A DNA stretch of 64,000 bases from CAZOVB01 sp964583095. Its GTDB lineage: Bacteria; Planctomycetota; Phycisphaerae; SM23-33. The stretch is taken from NCBI GenBank assembly GCA_964583095.1, contig CAZOVB010000021.1, forward strand, positions 9,300 through 73,299, written 5' to 3'. The notes below the pieces were generated by a model. It was not told the origin of the DNA. It saw only the letters and a list, made by a program, of their open reading frames with translations, and did no database searches. The translations under genes and the position numbers were made by a program. Shown piece by piece: positions 50,078 to 61,127 of this stretch. How positions within the stretch are numbered: the first letter of the stretch is position 1; every line of letters starts with the position of its first letter.

Positions 50078-50496
50078 ACTGCCGGCAGAAAGACTACGTG
50101 GTGATCGTTCAGTGCGACATCGTCAAACAGCGGTGTCCCGGTTATCTCTGCGAGAAGAACTTCACGAATCGCACCGGGGGCTTTGCCGATTACCCCGCCG
50201 ACAAGCCGATTCGGGTGATGATGACGTGCGGAGGCTGTTGCGGCCGGGCGTTGCACCGAAAGCTCTCGCTGCTCAAGAAACGCCTTGGCGCCCAGGAGCA
50301 GATCTGCCCCGAGCAGATCGCCGTGCAGTTTGCCAGTTGCATTACGCTGGACAACTACCACGCGCCGCCGTGCCCGCATAAAGACTACCTCAAACAGCTG
50401 GTGGATCGCCTGGAGCTGGAGTGGGCCGAAAATACCGTTCTGGATGAAAAGAGTACCACCCGCAGAGTTGGCGGAATCCGGCAGGGCCGAAGCTGA
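50074..50496 (+). CDS. CGGC-domain protein
   Basis: A 140-residue small protein with the CGGC motif (MTCGGCCGRAL near residue 50) and further cysteines at 14, 21, 26, 78, 89 and 99, suggesting a metal site. The family was predicted as a possible metal-binding or redox domain; biochemical role is unknown. It is coupled to the GNAT gene by an ATGA overlap at 50074-50077. Converges with the following gene on the minus strand. Confidence 0.8.
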   Translation: MNCRQKDYVVIVQCDIVKQRCPGYLCEKNFTNRTGGFADYPADKPIRVMMTCGGCCGRALHRKLSLLKKRLGAQEQICPEQIAVQFASCITLDNYHAPPCPHKDYLKQLVDRLELEWAENTVLDEKSTTRRVGGIRQGRS

Positions 50497-50505
50497 CCGA
50501 CGTGC

Positions 50506-51015
50506 TCACGAGTCCCGCCGGGCCGAAAGCAGCAGACGGCAGTTCTCGCAGCAGCGCTGTCGGAAGAATCCGCCTTCGAACTCACTTAGGGCCTTCTGGC
50601 AGATCGGGCAGTGGGTGCGAGGCTGTTGGCGCGTGTCGGTCTCGTTCTGGAAGAGCCAGTAGTAACACTTGCGAAACTGATTCATTGGTTCGACCAGTCG
50701 AAGCCCGAGTTGGTTCACCCGACTGTCCGGATCGCAGAGTTCGTTCTCCGCCCAGGGCTCGTAATCTTCGCTGTCCAGCCAGAGCCGGTAGATTGCGTCG
50801 TAAATCCACCGCCAGTAAGCCACCCCCCTGAGCGTGTCCAGGTCCATGCCGAGCGACTCGGGGGGCACGCCCAGGTTGCACCGGGTGCAATGGACGGGGT
50901 TGTAGCACAAGGCCGCCATCAGCTTCACCGGGGGCGCGGAGGTGCAGGTACAGATTTCATCGGGCCCGACCGGAGTGGGAGGCCTGAGGTCTTCGTAGAT
51001 TTCTTCAAGGCTCAT
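50506..51015 (-). CDS. Cys-rich hypothetical protein, probable zinc ribbon
   Basis: A 169-residue protein with four CxxC/CxC-type pairs: ICTCTS near residue 21, VHCTRCN near 45, CPICQKAL near 135 and CCENC near 153, arranged as probable zinc ribbons, and Trp/Tyr-rich helices between (AYWRWIYDAIYRLWLD). Start MSLEEIY has GAGG 6 nt upstream; an ATG five codons earlier is possible. Function unknown; treated-wastewater-like names should not be applied. Opposite in direction to the CGGC gene, 9 bp between stops. Confidence 0.6.
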   Translation of the reverse strand: MSLEEIYEDLRPPTPVGPDEICTCTSAPPVKLMAALCYNPVHCTRCNLGVPPESLGMDLDTLRGVAYWRWIYDAIYRLWLDSEDYEPWAENELCDPDSRVNQLGLRLVEPMNQFRKCYYWLFQNETDTRQQPRTHCPICQKALSEFEGGFFRQRCCENCRLLLSARRDS

Positions 51016-51140
51016 AGCATCCTCTGCCATGCCCCTGGCGAAAGTTGTCACGGCAGAGCTACGGATTTCCTCAGCCGCGTATTGACTATTTCGGCAAGGG
51101 GAAGGGATTTTCTGCAGGCTCAGCCCGGGGGCGGACAGAT

Positions 51141-52556
51141 TCAGGCTGACTTTCTGCCTGCCAGGGCCGCACCGCCCAGCAGAAGCAGCGCCAGGCTGGT
51201 CGGCTCGGGAACCATCGGAGCCGGAGAAGGAGCTTGACGGTAGAGCATGCCGTAATACGCCTGAACCATGGCCAGATCGTCGGCAGTGACCCAGCCGTCC
51301 CCGGTGAAATCCGCCGAAGTATAAGGGGTTACCTGGCCGCCGAACTGGAGACGCAAAGCGGCAAGGTCGGCGAAGTTCACTTCCAGATCGCCGTTGACAT
51401 CTCCGGCCCCTCTGTCGAGGGTGATCTCGAAAGCGAGTGAATCCCTCAGAAGTTCCCTCTCGGTGCGAACCCAGTCGGTGGGATCCTCCACTTCGGCCAG
51501 AACCTGCCATGTTCCGGGCCCACAGCCCAGCGAGAAGAGGTCCAATTCCGTCACGTTCGTCGCGACCTGCTCGCCGTTGACGCTCCAGTGGATATCGAAA
51601 ACTTCCTCGTCGACGACATCCACCCAGAGCCGGCCGGTCCGGCTCAGAGCAACCTTGTCGGCGCTGTCTCCGGTCACGTTGCCCGCCCAGTCGTCCAGCG
51701 GATCCACGTGAGAGTAGATCGTGTGGATGATCTCTTCACGGCTGACGGCGTTGAAAGGCTTTCCCAATGACCGCATCTTCGAGGTGTCGGTAGGTCGATA
51801 GATCTCGTAGTCATAGTACCGTGCGCCTTCGTAGGCGCCCACGGGCGAAAGGTTGTTGTCGGGGTCGTCGTACCCCACCCAGGCCGCCCACTTGCTTACG
51901 TTCGGATCGGTGGTGACATTCGGCTCGGTCGGCTCGTATCCGCTGTAGGTTCCTCCGCCGCCGTACTCGTCGGCCAGGCCCGCGAAGCTGTGCCCGGATT
52001 CGTGCAGCGCCAACTCGCCGGCGTAGGAATTGCCCCCGGCGAAAACCGCATAGGACCCCCCGGATCCGCCGTAGAGCGAACTGTTGACCGTCACCATCCG
52101 CATATCAGCCGTGATCTGCGTCCCGGCCAGCGTGTCGTCCACCACCGTCGTCGCCTTCCAGGGCGAAATCTGCAGCAACCTCTGCATCGGATAGCTGCCG
52201 TAGCGGGCGTCGAGCACCGTGTCGACATAGATACCCTCATCGGGGACATCCGCTCCCGACTCGGGCGAGATCACATCGATCCTGTGAACGTTGAAGAAGT
52301 TCCGGTACCGCCGGTAGGGATCCTGCTGACCATCGAACATGTACGACAGTACGCTGTCCACCTGGGGAGCGTATACCGTCTCGATCTGATCCTGGGTGTA
52401 CCCGTCGCCGAGGAATACCAGGTCCACACGATTGCTGCTGGAACCCGTGCCGACAACCGTTTCGTAAGAAAAAGACTCTGCCGCCATCGGCAGGGTCGGG
52501 CAAAGCAGACACACCAATAGCCCCATTGCAAGAGTTCGACTGCGAGAAAACGTCAT
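51141..52556 (-). CDS. Secreted M64-type metallopeptidase with dockerin and PEP-CTERM
   Basis: A 471-residue exported protein: signal peptide (SRTLAMGLLVCLLCPTLPMA, cleavage near residue 26), an IgA-peptidase M64-like catalytic domain with HESGH at 185-189 followed by ADEY (third ligand region), a linker (about 290-385), a dockerin-like pair of calcium loops (GDVNGDLEVNFADLAAL and ADFTGDGWVTADDLAMV) near 390-445, and the C-terminal sorting signal VPEPTSLALLLLGGAALAG. Start is MTFSRSR with GAGG 6 nt upstream. The PEP-CTERM tail implies an exosortase elsewhere in the genome. Proteolytic role at the cell surface inferred. Confidence 0.85.
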   Translation of the reverse strand: MTFSRSRTLAMGLLVCLLCPTLPMAAESFSYETVVGTGSSSNRVDLVFLGDGYTQDQIETVYAPQVDSVLSYMFDGQQDPYRRYRNFFNVHRIDVISPESGADVPDEGIYVDTVLDARYGSYPMQRLLQISPWKATTVVDDTLAGTQITADMRMVTVNSSLYGGSGGSYAVFAGGNSYAGELALHESGHSFAGLADEYGGGGTYSGYEPTEPNVTTDPNVSKWAAWVGYDDPDNNLSPVGAYEGARYYDYEIYRPTDTSKMRSLGKPFNAVSREEIIHTIYSHVDPLDDWAGNVTGDSADKVALSRTGRLWVDVVDEEVFDIHWSVNGEQVATNVTELDLFSLGCGPGTWQVLAEVEDPTDWVRTERELLRDSLAFEITLDRGAGDVNGDLEVNFADLAALRLQFGGQVTPYTSADFTGDGWVTADDLAMVQAYYGMLYRQAPSPAPMVPEPTSLALLLLGGAALAGRKSA

Positions 52557-52681
52557 ATCGTACCTCAGTGAATTACCCTCCGAGACGCCAACTGCCGTAC
52601 ATGACCTGAGATTATATCGGAAAAAACGGAAGCCGAACAAGGCACATTCCGGTTTGCCCGGTAAAGATCTGGTAACGCAGC

Positions 52682-53653
52682 TCAGTCAAGCAACGTCGCA
52701 CTGCTGGAAGGAATCAGCACCCGGGGGCCCTGATCCGGAGCCAGAACCAGCCCCTCCAGGGGGTGAATGTCCAGCACAATGCCCTCGTAATCCCGGTTGC
52801 CCGCCCGCAGGCGCAGCCGACGATGCAACATCCCGCATCTACTCAACCAGGTCTTTCGAAGCAGGTCCAGGGCGCGGGCTTCCACACGCTTGACCCAAAG
52901 ATCCAGCCGAGACAGCACGGCCTGGAGTATCTCTGTCCGATCGCACCTGCCCGGTGCATGTGAGAACAGGCAGGTCGCTAGGCGCCGGACCGACTCGGCC
53001 TCAGGTGCCCAGCCGACGTTGATCCCGATCCCGATCACGCACCACCGCCGTCGCGCGACCCTCCCGGTCTCGACCAGAATGCCCGCAACCTTGGCCCCCT
53101 CGATCAGAACATCATTGGGCCACTTCAGGCCGCACTCGACCCCGGTGGCCTGCTCGATCCCCTCGGCCACGGCCAGGCCGGTTGAAATGGTCAGGGCTTC
53201 CTGGGCCAATCGATCCTGCGCATCGCTCAGCACGACCGAGAACAGAAGGTTTACGCCCGGGGGGCTTGCCCAGTTTCGCCCCAGCCTCCCGCGTCCGGCT
53301 CTTTGGCTCTCAGCCGTGATGACCAGGCCATCGGTATTGCCCTGCCGGGCCGAGCCCCAGGCTACCGTGTTGGTGCTTTCAACCTGTTCAAAGCAGATCA
53401 CGCACTGGCCGATCCGGCAAGCATCGAGGCCTTCTTCGATGCGCGCTGCCTCCAGGGGTGCGGGCCTGACCGGTTCGGCGTCGCCCTCGGGCGTTTTGCG
53501 AAAGCGGTATCCCCGCTGGGCAAGCCCTTCGATAAGCCGGTCCACCGGAAGCGAACAGTCCGAAGCTGCCCGGGCCAACTCTTCGCGGCCCAGAACCCCG
53601 TACCCGGCCTCCTTCCAGGCCGCCAGCAGCCGATCTGTCGCATCGGAGTTCAT
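52682..53653 (-). CDS. birA: Biotin--[acetyl-CoA-carboxylase] ligase
   Basis: A 323-residue biotin protein ligase. Residues about 100-290 carry GRGRLGRNWASPPGVNLLFS (biotinyl-AMP loop) and KWPNDVLIEGAKVAGILVE (catalytic Lys); the N-terminal 70 residues look like a winged-helix domain, so biotin-responsive repression as in E. coli BirA is possible. The C-terminal SH3-like domain is present (LRLRAGNRDYEGIVLDIHP). ATG overlaps the nadC stop by 4 nt (ATGA). Third gene of the coupled uvrB-nadC-birA set. Confidence 0.9.
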   Translation of the reverse strand: MNSDATDRLLAAWKEAGYGVLGREELARAASDCSLPVDRLIEGLAQRGYRFRKTPEGDAEPVRPAPLEAARIEEGLDACRIGQCVICFEQVESTNTVAWGSARQGNTDGLVITAESQRAGRGRLGRNWASPPGVNLLFSVVLSDAQDRLAQEALTISTGLAVAEGIEQATGVECGLKWPNDVLIEGAKVAGILVETGRVARRRWCVIGIGINVGWAPEAESVRRLATCLFSHAPGRCDRTEILQAVLSRLDLWVKRVEARALDLLRKTWLSRCGMLHRRLRLRAGNRDYEGIVLDIHPLEGLVLAPDQGPRVLIPSSSATLLD

Positions 53654-54545
53654 TCGCACCCGTCGTCCAGGCCGATATCCACCGCCGTGGCTGAGTGCGT
53701 CAGAGCCCCGATGGCGATACGCTCCACGCCGCATTGGGCAAGACTCTCCACTGTCTGCAGGTTTACGCCTCCGCTGGCTTCCAGGGCGATTCGACCCCCT
53801 GGGGCCTCGTTTCGCATCTGCACCGCCCGCGTAAGCAGATCCGGGCCCATGTTGTCCAAAAGGATCACGTCCAGGTCCAGTTTAAGTGCTGATTCCAACT
53901 GTTCCAGCGTGTCCACTTCCATCTCAACGAATCCCTCGGGCCCCAGGCGGGAGCGAACGTTTGCTATCGCCTCCTGCATGGCCCGAATCGGTTCAACACC
54001 GCCGCGCCGGGCCGCCGAAAGATGGTTGTCCTTGATCAACACCGCATCGTAGAGGCCTCGGCGGTGATTGAAGCCTCCTCCGACGCGAACGGCGTATTTT
54101 TCCAGGTCCCGCCATCCCGGGGTGGTCTTGCGGGTGTCATAAATCCTCGCGCCGGTACCTTCCACCGCCTTCACGTAACGTCGCGTGAGGGTCGCGATCC
54201 CACTTAGTCGCTGGAGGAAATTCAGCGCCACCCGCTCAGCCGGCAGAACCTGCCGGCTCGGACCGAACCACCGGGCCAGAAGCTCTCCCGGCCCGGCTGC
54301 GTCACCCTCCTCAGTGGCTACCTTCGTGGAAATATCCCTGCCGTAAGCCCGGCCGATCTCTTCCAGAAAGACCCCGCCGGCAAAGACCAGTTCCTGCCGG
54401 GCAATGAAACTTCCGGAAGTCATACTCTGGGCCGCAAGCAACTCGCTGGTCAAGTCGCCGTCTCCAAGGTCTTCTTCCTTTGCCAGGGCCAGGATTCTGC
54501 CAAAAGATGCACGTTCAGACGCGGTGGGTCTACAAGGCTGACTCA

Positions 54546-54549
<4 letters not shown>
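53650..54549 (-). CDS. nadC: Nicotinate-nucleotide pyrophosphorylase (carboxylating)
   Basis: A 299-residue quinolinate phosphoribosyltransferase of NAD synthesis. Family blocks are complete: EEDLGDGDLTSELL, ERVALNFLQRLSGIATLTRR (dimer and active-site region), TRKTTPGWRDLEKYAVRVGG with catalytic Arg/Lys, and GLYDAVLIKDNHL. Normal length. Its ATG overlaps the uvrB stop by 4 nt and its stop overlaps birA by 4 nt, so all three are translationally coupled. NAD and biotin genes together are an ordinary housekeeping grouping; uvrB as leader is less usual. Confidence 0.96.
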
Positions 54550-56546
<1,997 letters not shown>

Positions 56547-56587
56547 GGGGTCTCCTGCGTATCGGAGTCTGCAACGAGTAACGCCGG

Positions 56588-56593
56588 ATTATA
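56588..56593 (-). promoter_or_regulatory. -10 box of uvrB operon
   Basis: Perfect TATAAT on the minus strand, 41 nt from the start codon. The -35 region (near 56611-56616) is poor, so regulation by an activator is possible. Confidence 0.45.
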
Positions 56594-56620
56594 CCAAACC
56601 GCCCGGCAAATCCCATATCC

Positions 56621-59332
56621 TCAGACCAACCCCTTGCGCTTTCGCCACATCCATTCCCCGCAGAGCAGTCCAACCGTCAGTGCCGCTACAGGCCAGGCGA
56701 ATTCCTCCCACAAGGGCCTCGGATCGTCGATCGTCTCCAGGCGGGGCCGAGCCCGACCGGGCAGCTTCGCCAGAAGATCACCCAACTCGGCCAGCTTGCG
56801 GAAAGTCACCCCGGAATGGCTGGCCAGTTCCCGGAGACGGTCATGATTCGCCAGGACTTCCCGGCCTTCCAGGTCCCGCTGGATCACTTCAAAGCGATGC
56901 TCAGCCTTGAGCTCCTTGTCGTCAACGGTTGCCTCGATCTTCAGAACGTACGTCCCCGTCCGGCTCGGAGGGTCGACCAGCTTGCCCGAACGCATTCTCT
57001 CCTGGGCCATCAACTCGATCGGCACCGTCGTTCCGCTCGGATCGGTCAAGGTAATCCTCTGGTCCGGAACGTCAAAGAGGGGCCGGCCGGCTGCATCTTC
57101 GATCCCCGCGGTAATCTCGACCAGTTCACGTCCCGTGGCCAGATCCTGCTGATCGTAGACGGCCTTGTCCGTAGTGATCCAGATATTCCCCTTCGGGGCG
57201 GCCAGATAAAGCGCGACCTGGCGCCAGAACCGCTTCTGGTACGGGGCGGTTTCGGTTCCCGGAGGCGTCAGAACCCACTGCCAGGTGGTGTCGAACGCAA
57301 TGGCCAGGGTCCGACCGGCTCCATACCTGCCCTGGACGATCATCGGCTCGCCCCGTTGGGACTCAGCCGTCACGAGGGTCCCCTGCTTGGGCACGAGAAT
57401 GTCTGCCCCGTCCAGGGCATCGAGTTCTTTCCAGACCTCCAGAGTGTCCTGCCCCCGCTCACCGATGCTCATAAGCTCCGCGCGGAGACCCTCCCGCGTA
57501 GGAATGACCTTCACGGGCCGCTCGATTTTCCCCCGGCTTCTCGTGAGATCCACAGGCAACACCTCGGCCAGGACCGTGCCATCCCATCGGCCGCCACCGA
57601 AGGCATTCTCCCCGCCCAACATCGCCAGGCCCTTGCCCTTTTCGTCCACCAGGGTCTTGATGATCTCGCGCTGGGCGGGTGTGAATCGATCCGGCGGAAC
57701 GCTGCCCAGCAGGATCGCATGATAGATCAACCAGTCTTCCAGGTTGTCGCTGAGACCATTGCCTTCGGGGCCGGCCGGCCGAAGCAGCAGATGGCGGTCC
57801 ACCTCGATCCGCTCGGACGATGCCAGCGCCCCGCCGATGTACTTCACTTCGTAGCGCCGTTTGCCGTCCACATACAGCAGGCGGATTCCCCGATCGACCA
57901 CATGAACCAGTTTGCTGGCCGGGGAGACCACTTCCAGGTTCCGCGGGGCCTCGCCCACCAATTGCGCCTCCACCGTAAGCCGGTGGTAGCCGGCCTGGAG
58001 AGGAACATGAACAAACCGCAGATCCAGCGTCTGGTTGTCCTGGTTGATGTCCCTGATAACCGTTTCGACCTCCTCGTCGCCGAACAGGCAGGTCACCTCC
58101 ACCTGTCGCCCTGCAAGCCCGATCGCCCGGATCTTTGCGTCGATGGCCAGGCGATGAAAGGCGTTGACCTCGTCATCGCTGGACAGGCCGGAAACCTGCA
58201 GGCTTCGCGTCGAGGCCGTCACCGTCTCCCAGCCTGCCCCCACCGTGTGCAGGGCAATACCCCGAAGGGACAGATCCTCCACCATCCGCTGCAGATCGTA
58301 CCGCCGCACCGTATTCTGATTCCCGTCGGTGAGCACCACGATCGAAGCGATCTCGCGGCGGGCCCGATCCATCTGTCCCAGGGCCTCAAGAATCGAATCA
58401 GCCAGGGCCGTCGCCTGACCGTTGGCCACAACACTCATCAGGCGCGTCTTGAGTTGCGGGTCATCCAGGCCAAGAGCGGGCGAAGCCGACGAAGAGAACA
58501 GGAAGAATCGTATGTCGGACGTCTCGGCGAGATCCTCCAGAAGCGGCCAGTTCAGCTCCAGGGCACTGCGAACCGCCTCGATTCGGGGCACCAGTGCGTC
58601 CTGGGCGCTGATCTCCTCCTGGAGATAATCCGCCGGCATGTCGCGCCGCCCCATCGAGGCCGAAGTGTCAACCCCCACCAGGACAACGCGGCGGACCTCC
58701 CGCGTGCGCTGGTAGGCCAGGGAAGGCCTGGAAGCATAGAGCCCAAGCAGGAGGATCACCAGTACCCGCAGGGCCAGAAGCATCCTCCTGGAGAGCCAAC
58801 CCACCGGCCGGGTCGTCCGGCGGTAACTTCGGACCGCCCAAAGAAGCGCTTCAACCGTCAGAACCACCAGCGAGACGTGCGGCCAGTTGGCAGGGAGCCC
58901 CAGCCACAAAAGCAAGCCGAGAACCTGCAACACCGTCGCATGCGCGGCAAGACGCAGCATCGCCGTCCCACGAAGGGCCTGGCCTCCCACAGCCGTCATG
59001 ACCGCATAGACCAGCGCGCCCACGACGGTCAACGGTCCAGCCGCTGCACCCAACGTCCAAAGCGCCGCCGATCCGGGAGCGTTGCGACGCCAGATGCCCC
59101 CTGCCAGCAGGACCACCTCCAGAACCAGCAGAGCCCCGGCCAGGACCGCCAGCCAGGACGCGCCCTGCGGGACCTCGAATCCCAGTTGTGCTGCCAACGT
59201 CGTCACGTCCAGAGGATACACGATTCGCCCTCCCAAGGTAAACGTTCTGGACAACACCTCAAATCCGACACCCTTGAAAAGCCCTGCCCAGACGGTATCC
59301 TTTCGAGTGAACTTTCGAGGAAACCAAAGCAT
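56621..59332 (-). CDS. VWA-domain membrane protein, BatA/GATase-type
   Basis: A 903-residue inner-membrane protein: four to five helices in the first 200 residues (LAVLAGALLVLEVVLLAGG, TLGAAAGPLTVVGALVYAVM, VLQVLGLLLWLGL, LLALRVLVILLLGLYA), a VWA domain with MIDAS DTSAS at 222-226, a glutamine-amidotransferase-like region (about 500-640) and a C-terminal helix (WPVAALTVGLLCGEW). It is a paralogue of the VWA proteins at 31582-37283 but stands alone. The ATG at 59332 lies in the DUF432 gene's start region (2-nt divergent overlap) and lacks a ribosome site; GTG at 59257 is an alternative that would leave room for a promoter. Confidence 0.75.
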   Translation of the reverse strand: MLWFPRKFTRKDTVWAGLFKGVGFEVLSRTFTLGGRIVYPLDVTTLAAQLGFEVPQGASWLAVLAGALLVLEVVLLAGGIWRRNAPGSAALWTLGAAAGPLTVVGALVYAVMTAVGGQALRGTAMLRLAAHATVLQVLGLLLWLGLPANWPHVSLVVLTVEALLWAVRSYRRTTRPVGWLSRRMLLALRVLVILLLGLYASRPSLAYQRTREVRRVVLVGVDTSASMGRRDMPADYLQEEISAQDALVPRIEAVRSALELNWPLLEDLAETSDIRFFLFSSSASPALGLDDPQLKTRLMSVVANGQATALADSILEALGQMDRARREIASIVVLTDGNQNTVRRYDLQRMVEDLSLRGIALHTVGAGWETVTASTRSLQVSGLSSDDEVNAFHRLAIDAKIRAIGLAGRQVEVTCLFGDEEVETVIRDINQDNQTLDLRFVHVPLQAGYHRLTVEAQLVGEAPRNLEVVSPASKLVHVVDRGIRLLYVDGKRRYEVKYIGGALASSERIEVDRHLLLRPAGPEGNGLSDNLEDWLIYHAILLGSVPPDRFTPAQREIIKTLVDEKGKGLAMLGGENAFGGGRWDGTVLAEVLPVDLTRSRGKIERPVKVIPTREGLRAELMSIGERGQDTLEVWKELDALDGADILVPKQGTLVTAESQRGEPMIVQGRYGAGRTLAIAFDTTWQWVLTPPGTETAPYQKRFWRQVALYLAAPKGNIWITTDKAVYDQQDLATGRELVEITAGIEDAAGRPLFDVPDQRITLTDPSGTTVPIELMAQERMRSGKLVDPPSRTGTYVLKIEATVDDKELKAEHRFEVIQRDLEGREVLANHDRLRELASHSGVTFRKLAELGDLLAKLPGRARPRLETIDDPRPLWEEFAWPVAALTVGLLCGEWMWRKRKGLV

Positions 59333-60125
59333 GAGCGCGAAGATGTGGGAATCCCTGGCCCTTGCCCCTGAAGGCATCTGGTGCAGCCAGGTTGGTGAGA
59401 CTTCCCTCTGGCTCCAGCGACGGGAAGATGAGCTTCATGTCGCTGCCCAGCGGGAACAGGACGCGCTTGGCCCCAGCCGGTCCTGGACTGCCCAGCAGCC
59501 CCCGGAGGGTGAAGCTCTGCCTTGGCGGAGATGGGTGATTTCCCAGCAGGCCAATCGCCTATGCCTGGCGCCGGCCATGCCCGATCGAAGCGTGGTCGTC
59601 CGGCCGGAACAGCCCGTCACCCTGCCCCCTAAGGTCCAAGCGGAATTCTTCGTTCGCGTACCCCTCTGGCTGCGACTGCTCGTCAGCCGCGACGGAGACG
59701 ATGAGAGCGTCCTCTGCGAAGAACCCGCACTGTTGCTCTCCAATACCTGGTTCGGCGACACGATGAGCGGCGAACTGTGCTATTCCATGAAGACCACCGC
59801 CCGGCGCCACGTAGAACCGGATTCCCTGGCCCCCTACCGGGCGATCTGCCCGGTCACCGTCACGAACGATTCCAACGAAGACCTGCTCATTGAGCGCATC
59901 TGCGTGCGGGTGGCCCATCTGCGGATTTACGAATCCGACGGGATTCTCTGGACCGGGCGCGTCTCGGCCGGCTTCCACGGTTCGGACCACGCCAGCAAGC
60001 TGACCTACCATCGCTCAGCTCCCTCCCATGCCCCGGGGGCCAGACAGATTACCCAAGAGCGCCAGCCGGCCAACCAGAGCGTATTCAGACGAACGTTCCT
60101 GTCCCTTCGTTCCGTCATTGCCTAG
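59331..60125 (+). CDS. DUF432 family protein
   Basis: A 264-residue soluble, beta-rich protein of the DUF432 family, recognised by the central block FFVRVPLWLRLLV and the later LSNTWFGDTMSGELCYSM and ERICVRVAHLRIYESDG segments. No signal peptide or helix. GAGGAAA lies 8 nt before the ATG. It precedes an MscS-type channel gene by 16 nt; this DUF432-MscS pairing is known to recur and suggests a channel-associated regulatory role. Start overlaps by 2 nt the divergent VWA gene's longest reading. Confidence 0.75.
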   Translation: MSAKMWESLALAPEGIWCSQVGETSLWLQRREDELHVAAQREQDALGPSRSWTAQQPPEGEALPWRRWVISQQANRLCLAPAMPDRSVVVRPEQPVTLPPKVQAEFFVRVPLWLRLLVSRDGDDESVLCEEPALLLSNTWFGDTMSGELCYSMKTTARRHVEPDSLAPYRAICPVTVTNDSNEDLLIERICVRVAHLRIYESDGILWTGRVSAGFHGSDHASKLTYHRSAPSHAPGARQITQERQPANQSVFRRTFLSLRSVIA

Positions 60126-60141
60126 CTGCCAAGGAAACACG

Positions 60142-60999
60142 ATGCCCGACCTGGCTGAAACATGGAAGAGCTTCTGGGACTGGCAGCACCGTCACACCGT
60201 GCTAAATGTCCTGGTGCTTCTGGTGGTGGTGGCCCCTCTGATCGTCCTATTGGCTTCCGTAGTCGGACGAGGGGTGCGAAAGCGTCTCTCCGCCCAGTCG
60301 GCGATGCTCGTCCGCAAGGGCATCCTGTATGTAGGCCTCGGCGGGGTCTTCATGTCCATACTCTACCAGATGGGCTTCGAACTGACTGCCCTGCTGGGCG
60401 CGGCGGGGATCGTGGGCATCGCCATCGGCTTTGCCTCCCAGACCAGCGTCAGCAATGTGATCAGCGGGTTGTTCCTGATCAGCGAAAAGCCCTTCGCCGT
60501 CGATGATATCATCAATGTCTCGGGAAGGGTCGGCGTGGTGCTCAGTATCGACCTGCTCTCGATCAAACTCCGCACGTTCGACAACCAACTGGTCCGGATC
60601 CCCAATGAAACGATCATCAAAACCGAGGTCGTCAACATCACCCGCTTCCCCATCCGGCGCCTGGATATCAAACTCCGCGTGGCTTACGAGACCCCCGTGC
60701 AGAAGATCCGGGAGGTCCTGGCCGAAATCGCCTCCCGAAACAACTACTGCCTGGATGAACCCGAACCACTGATCCTGTTTACCGACTTCGGCGACAGCGG
60801 CCTGGAGTTCCTCTACGGCGTCTGGTTTGCCAAGGCCGACTTCCTCCTGCTTCGAAACAGCATCATGGAAGAAATCAAGGAACGCTTCGACGCCGAAGGG
60901 ATTCGCATGGCCCTTTCGCGAAGAACTCTCTACTTCGGCAAGGATACCGACCCCTTGCCGGTGCGCATGACCGAGGCCAACAATCACATCCACACCTGA
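60142..60999 (+). CDS. MscS-family mechanosensitive ion channel
   Basis: A 285-residue small-conductance mechanosensitive channel. Three helices: residues 18-40 (VLNVLVLLVVVAPLIVLLA), 58-76, and the pore helix TM3 (LLGAAGIVGIAIGFASQTS, about 84-103), followed by the conserved VSNVISGLFLISEKPFAVDD and beta-domain blocks, including RIPNETIIKTEVVNITR. Start MPDLAETW with AAGGAAAC upstream. It opens under membrane tension to release solutes. Co-transcribed with DUF432. Confidence 0.93.
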   Translation: MPDLAETWKSFWDWQHRHTVLNVLVLLVVVAPLIVLLASVVGRGVRKRLSAQSAMLVRKGILYVGLGGVFMSILYQMGFELTALLGAAGIVGIAIGFASQTSVSNVISGLFLISEKPFAVDDIINVSGRVGVVLSIDLLSIKLRTFDNQLVRIPNETIIKTEVVNITRFPIRRLDIKLRVAYETPVQKIREVLAEIASRNNYCLDEPEPLILFTDFGDSGLEFLYGVWFAKADFLLLRNSIMEEIKERFDAEGIRMALSRRTLYFGKDTDPLPVRMTEANNHIHT

Positions 61000-61127
61000 C
61001 GCCCCAGAACCGGCTTTTACCCGCCGCTGCTAAAGTCCGGCTGCCGATGACCGATGAGAGAATCCGGAGGACCCCGGAACGTCCGGGAACCCAATCTATG
61101 CACCAACACGGATCGGGCAGCCTGGCT

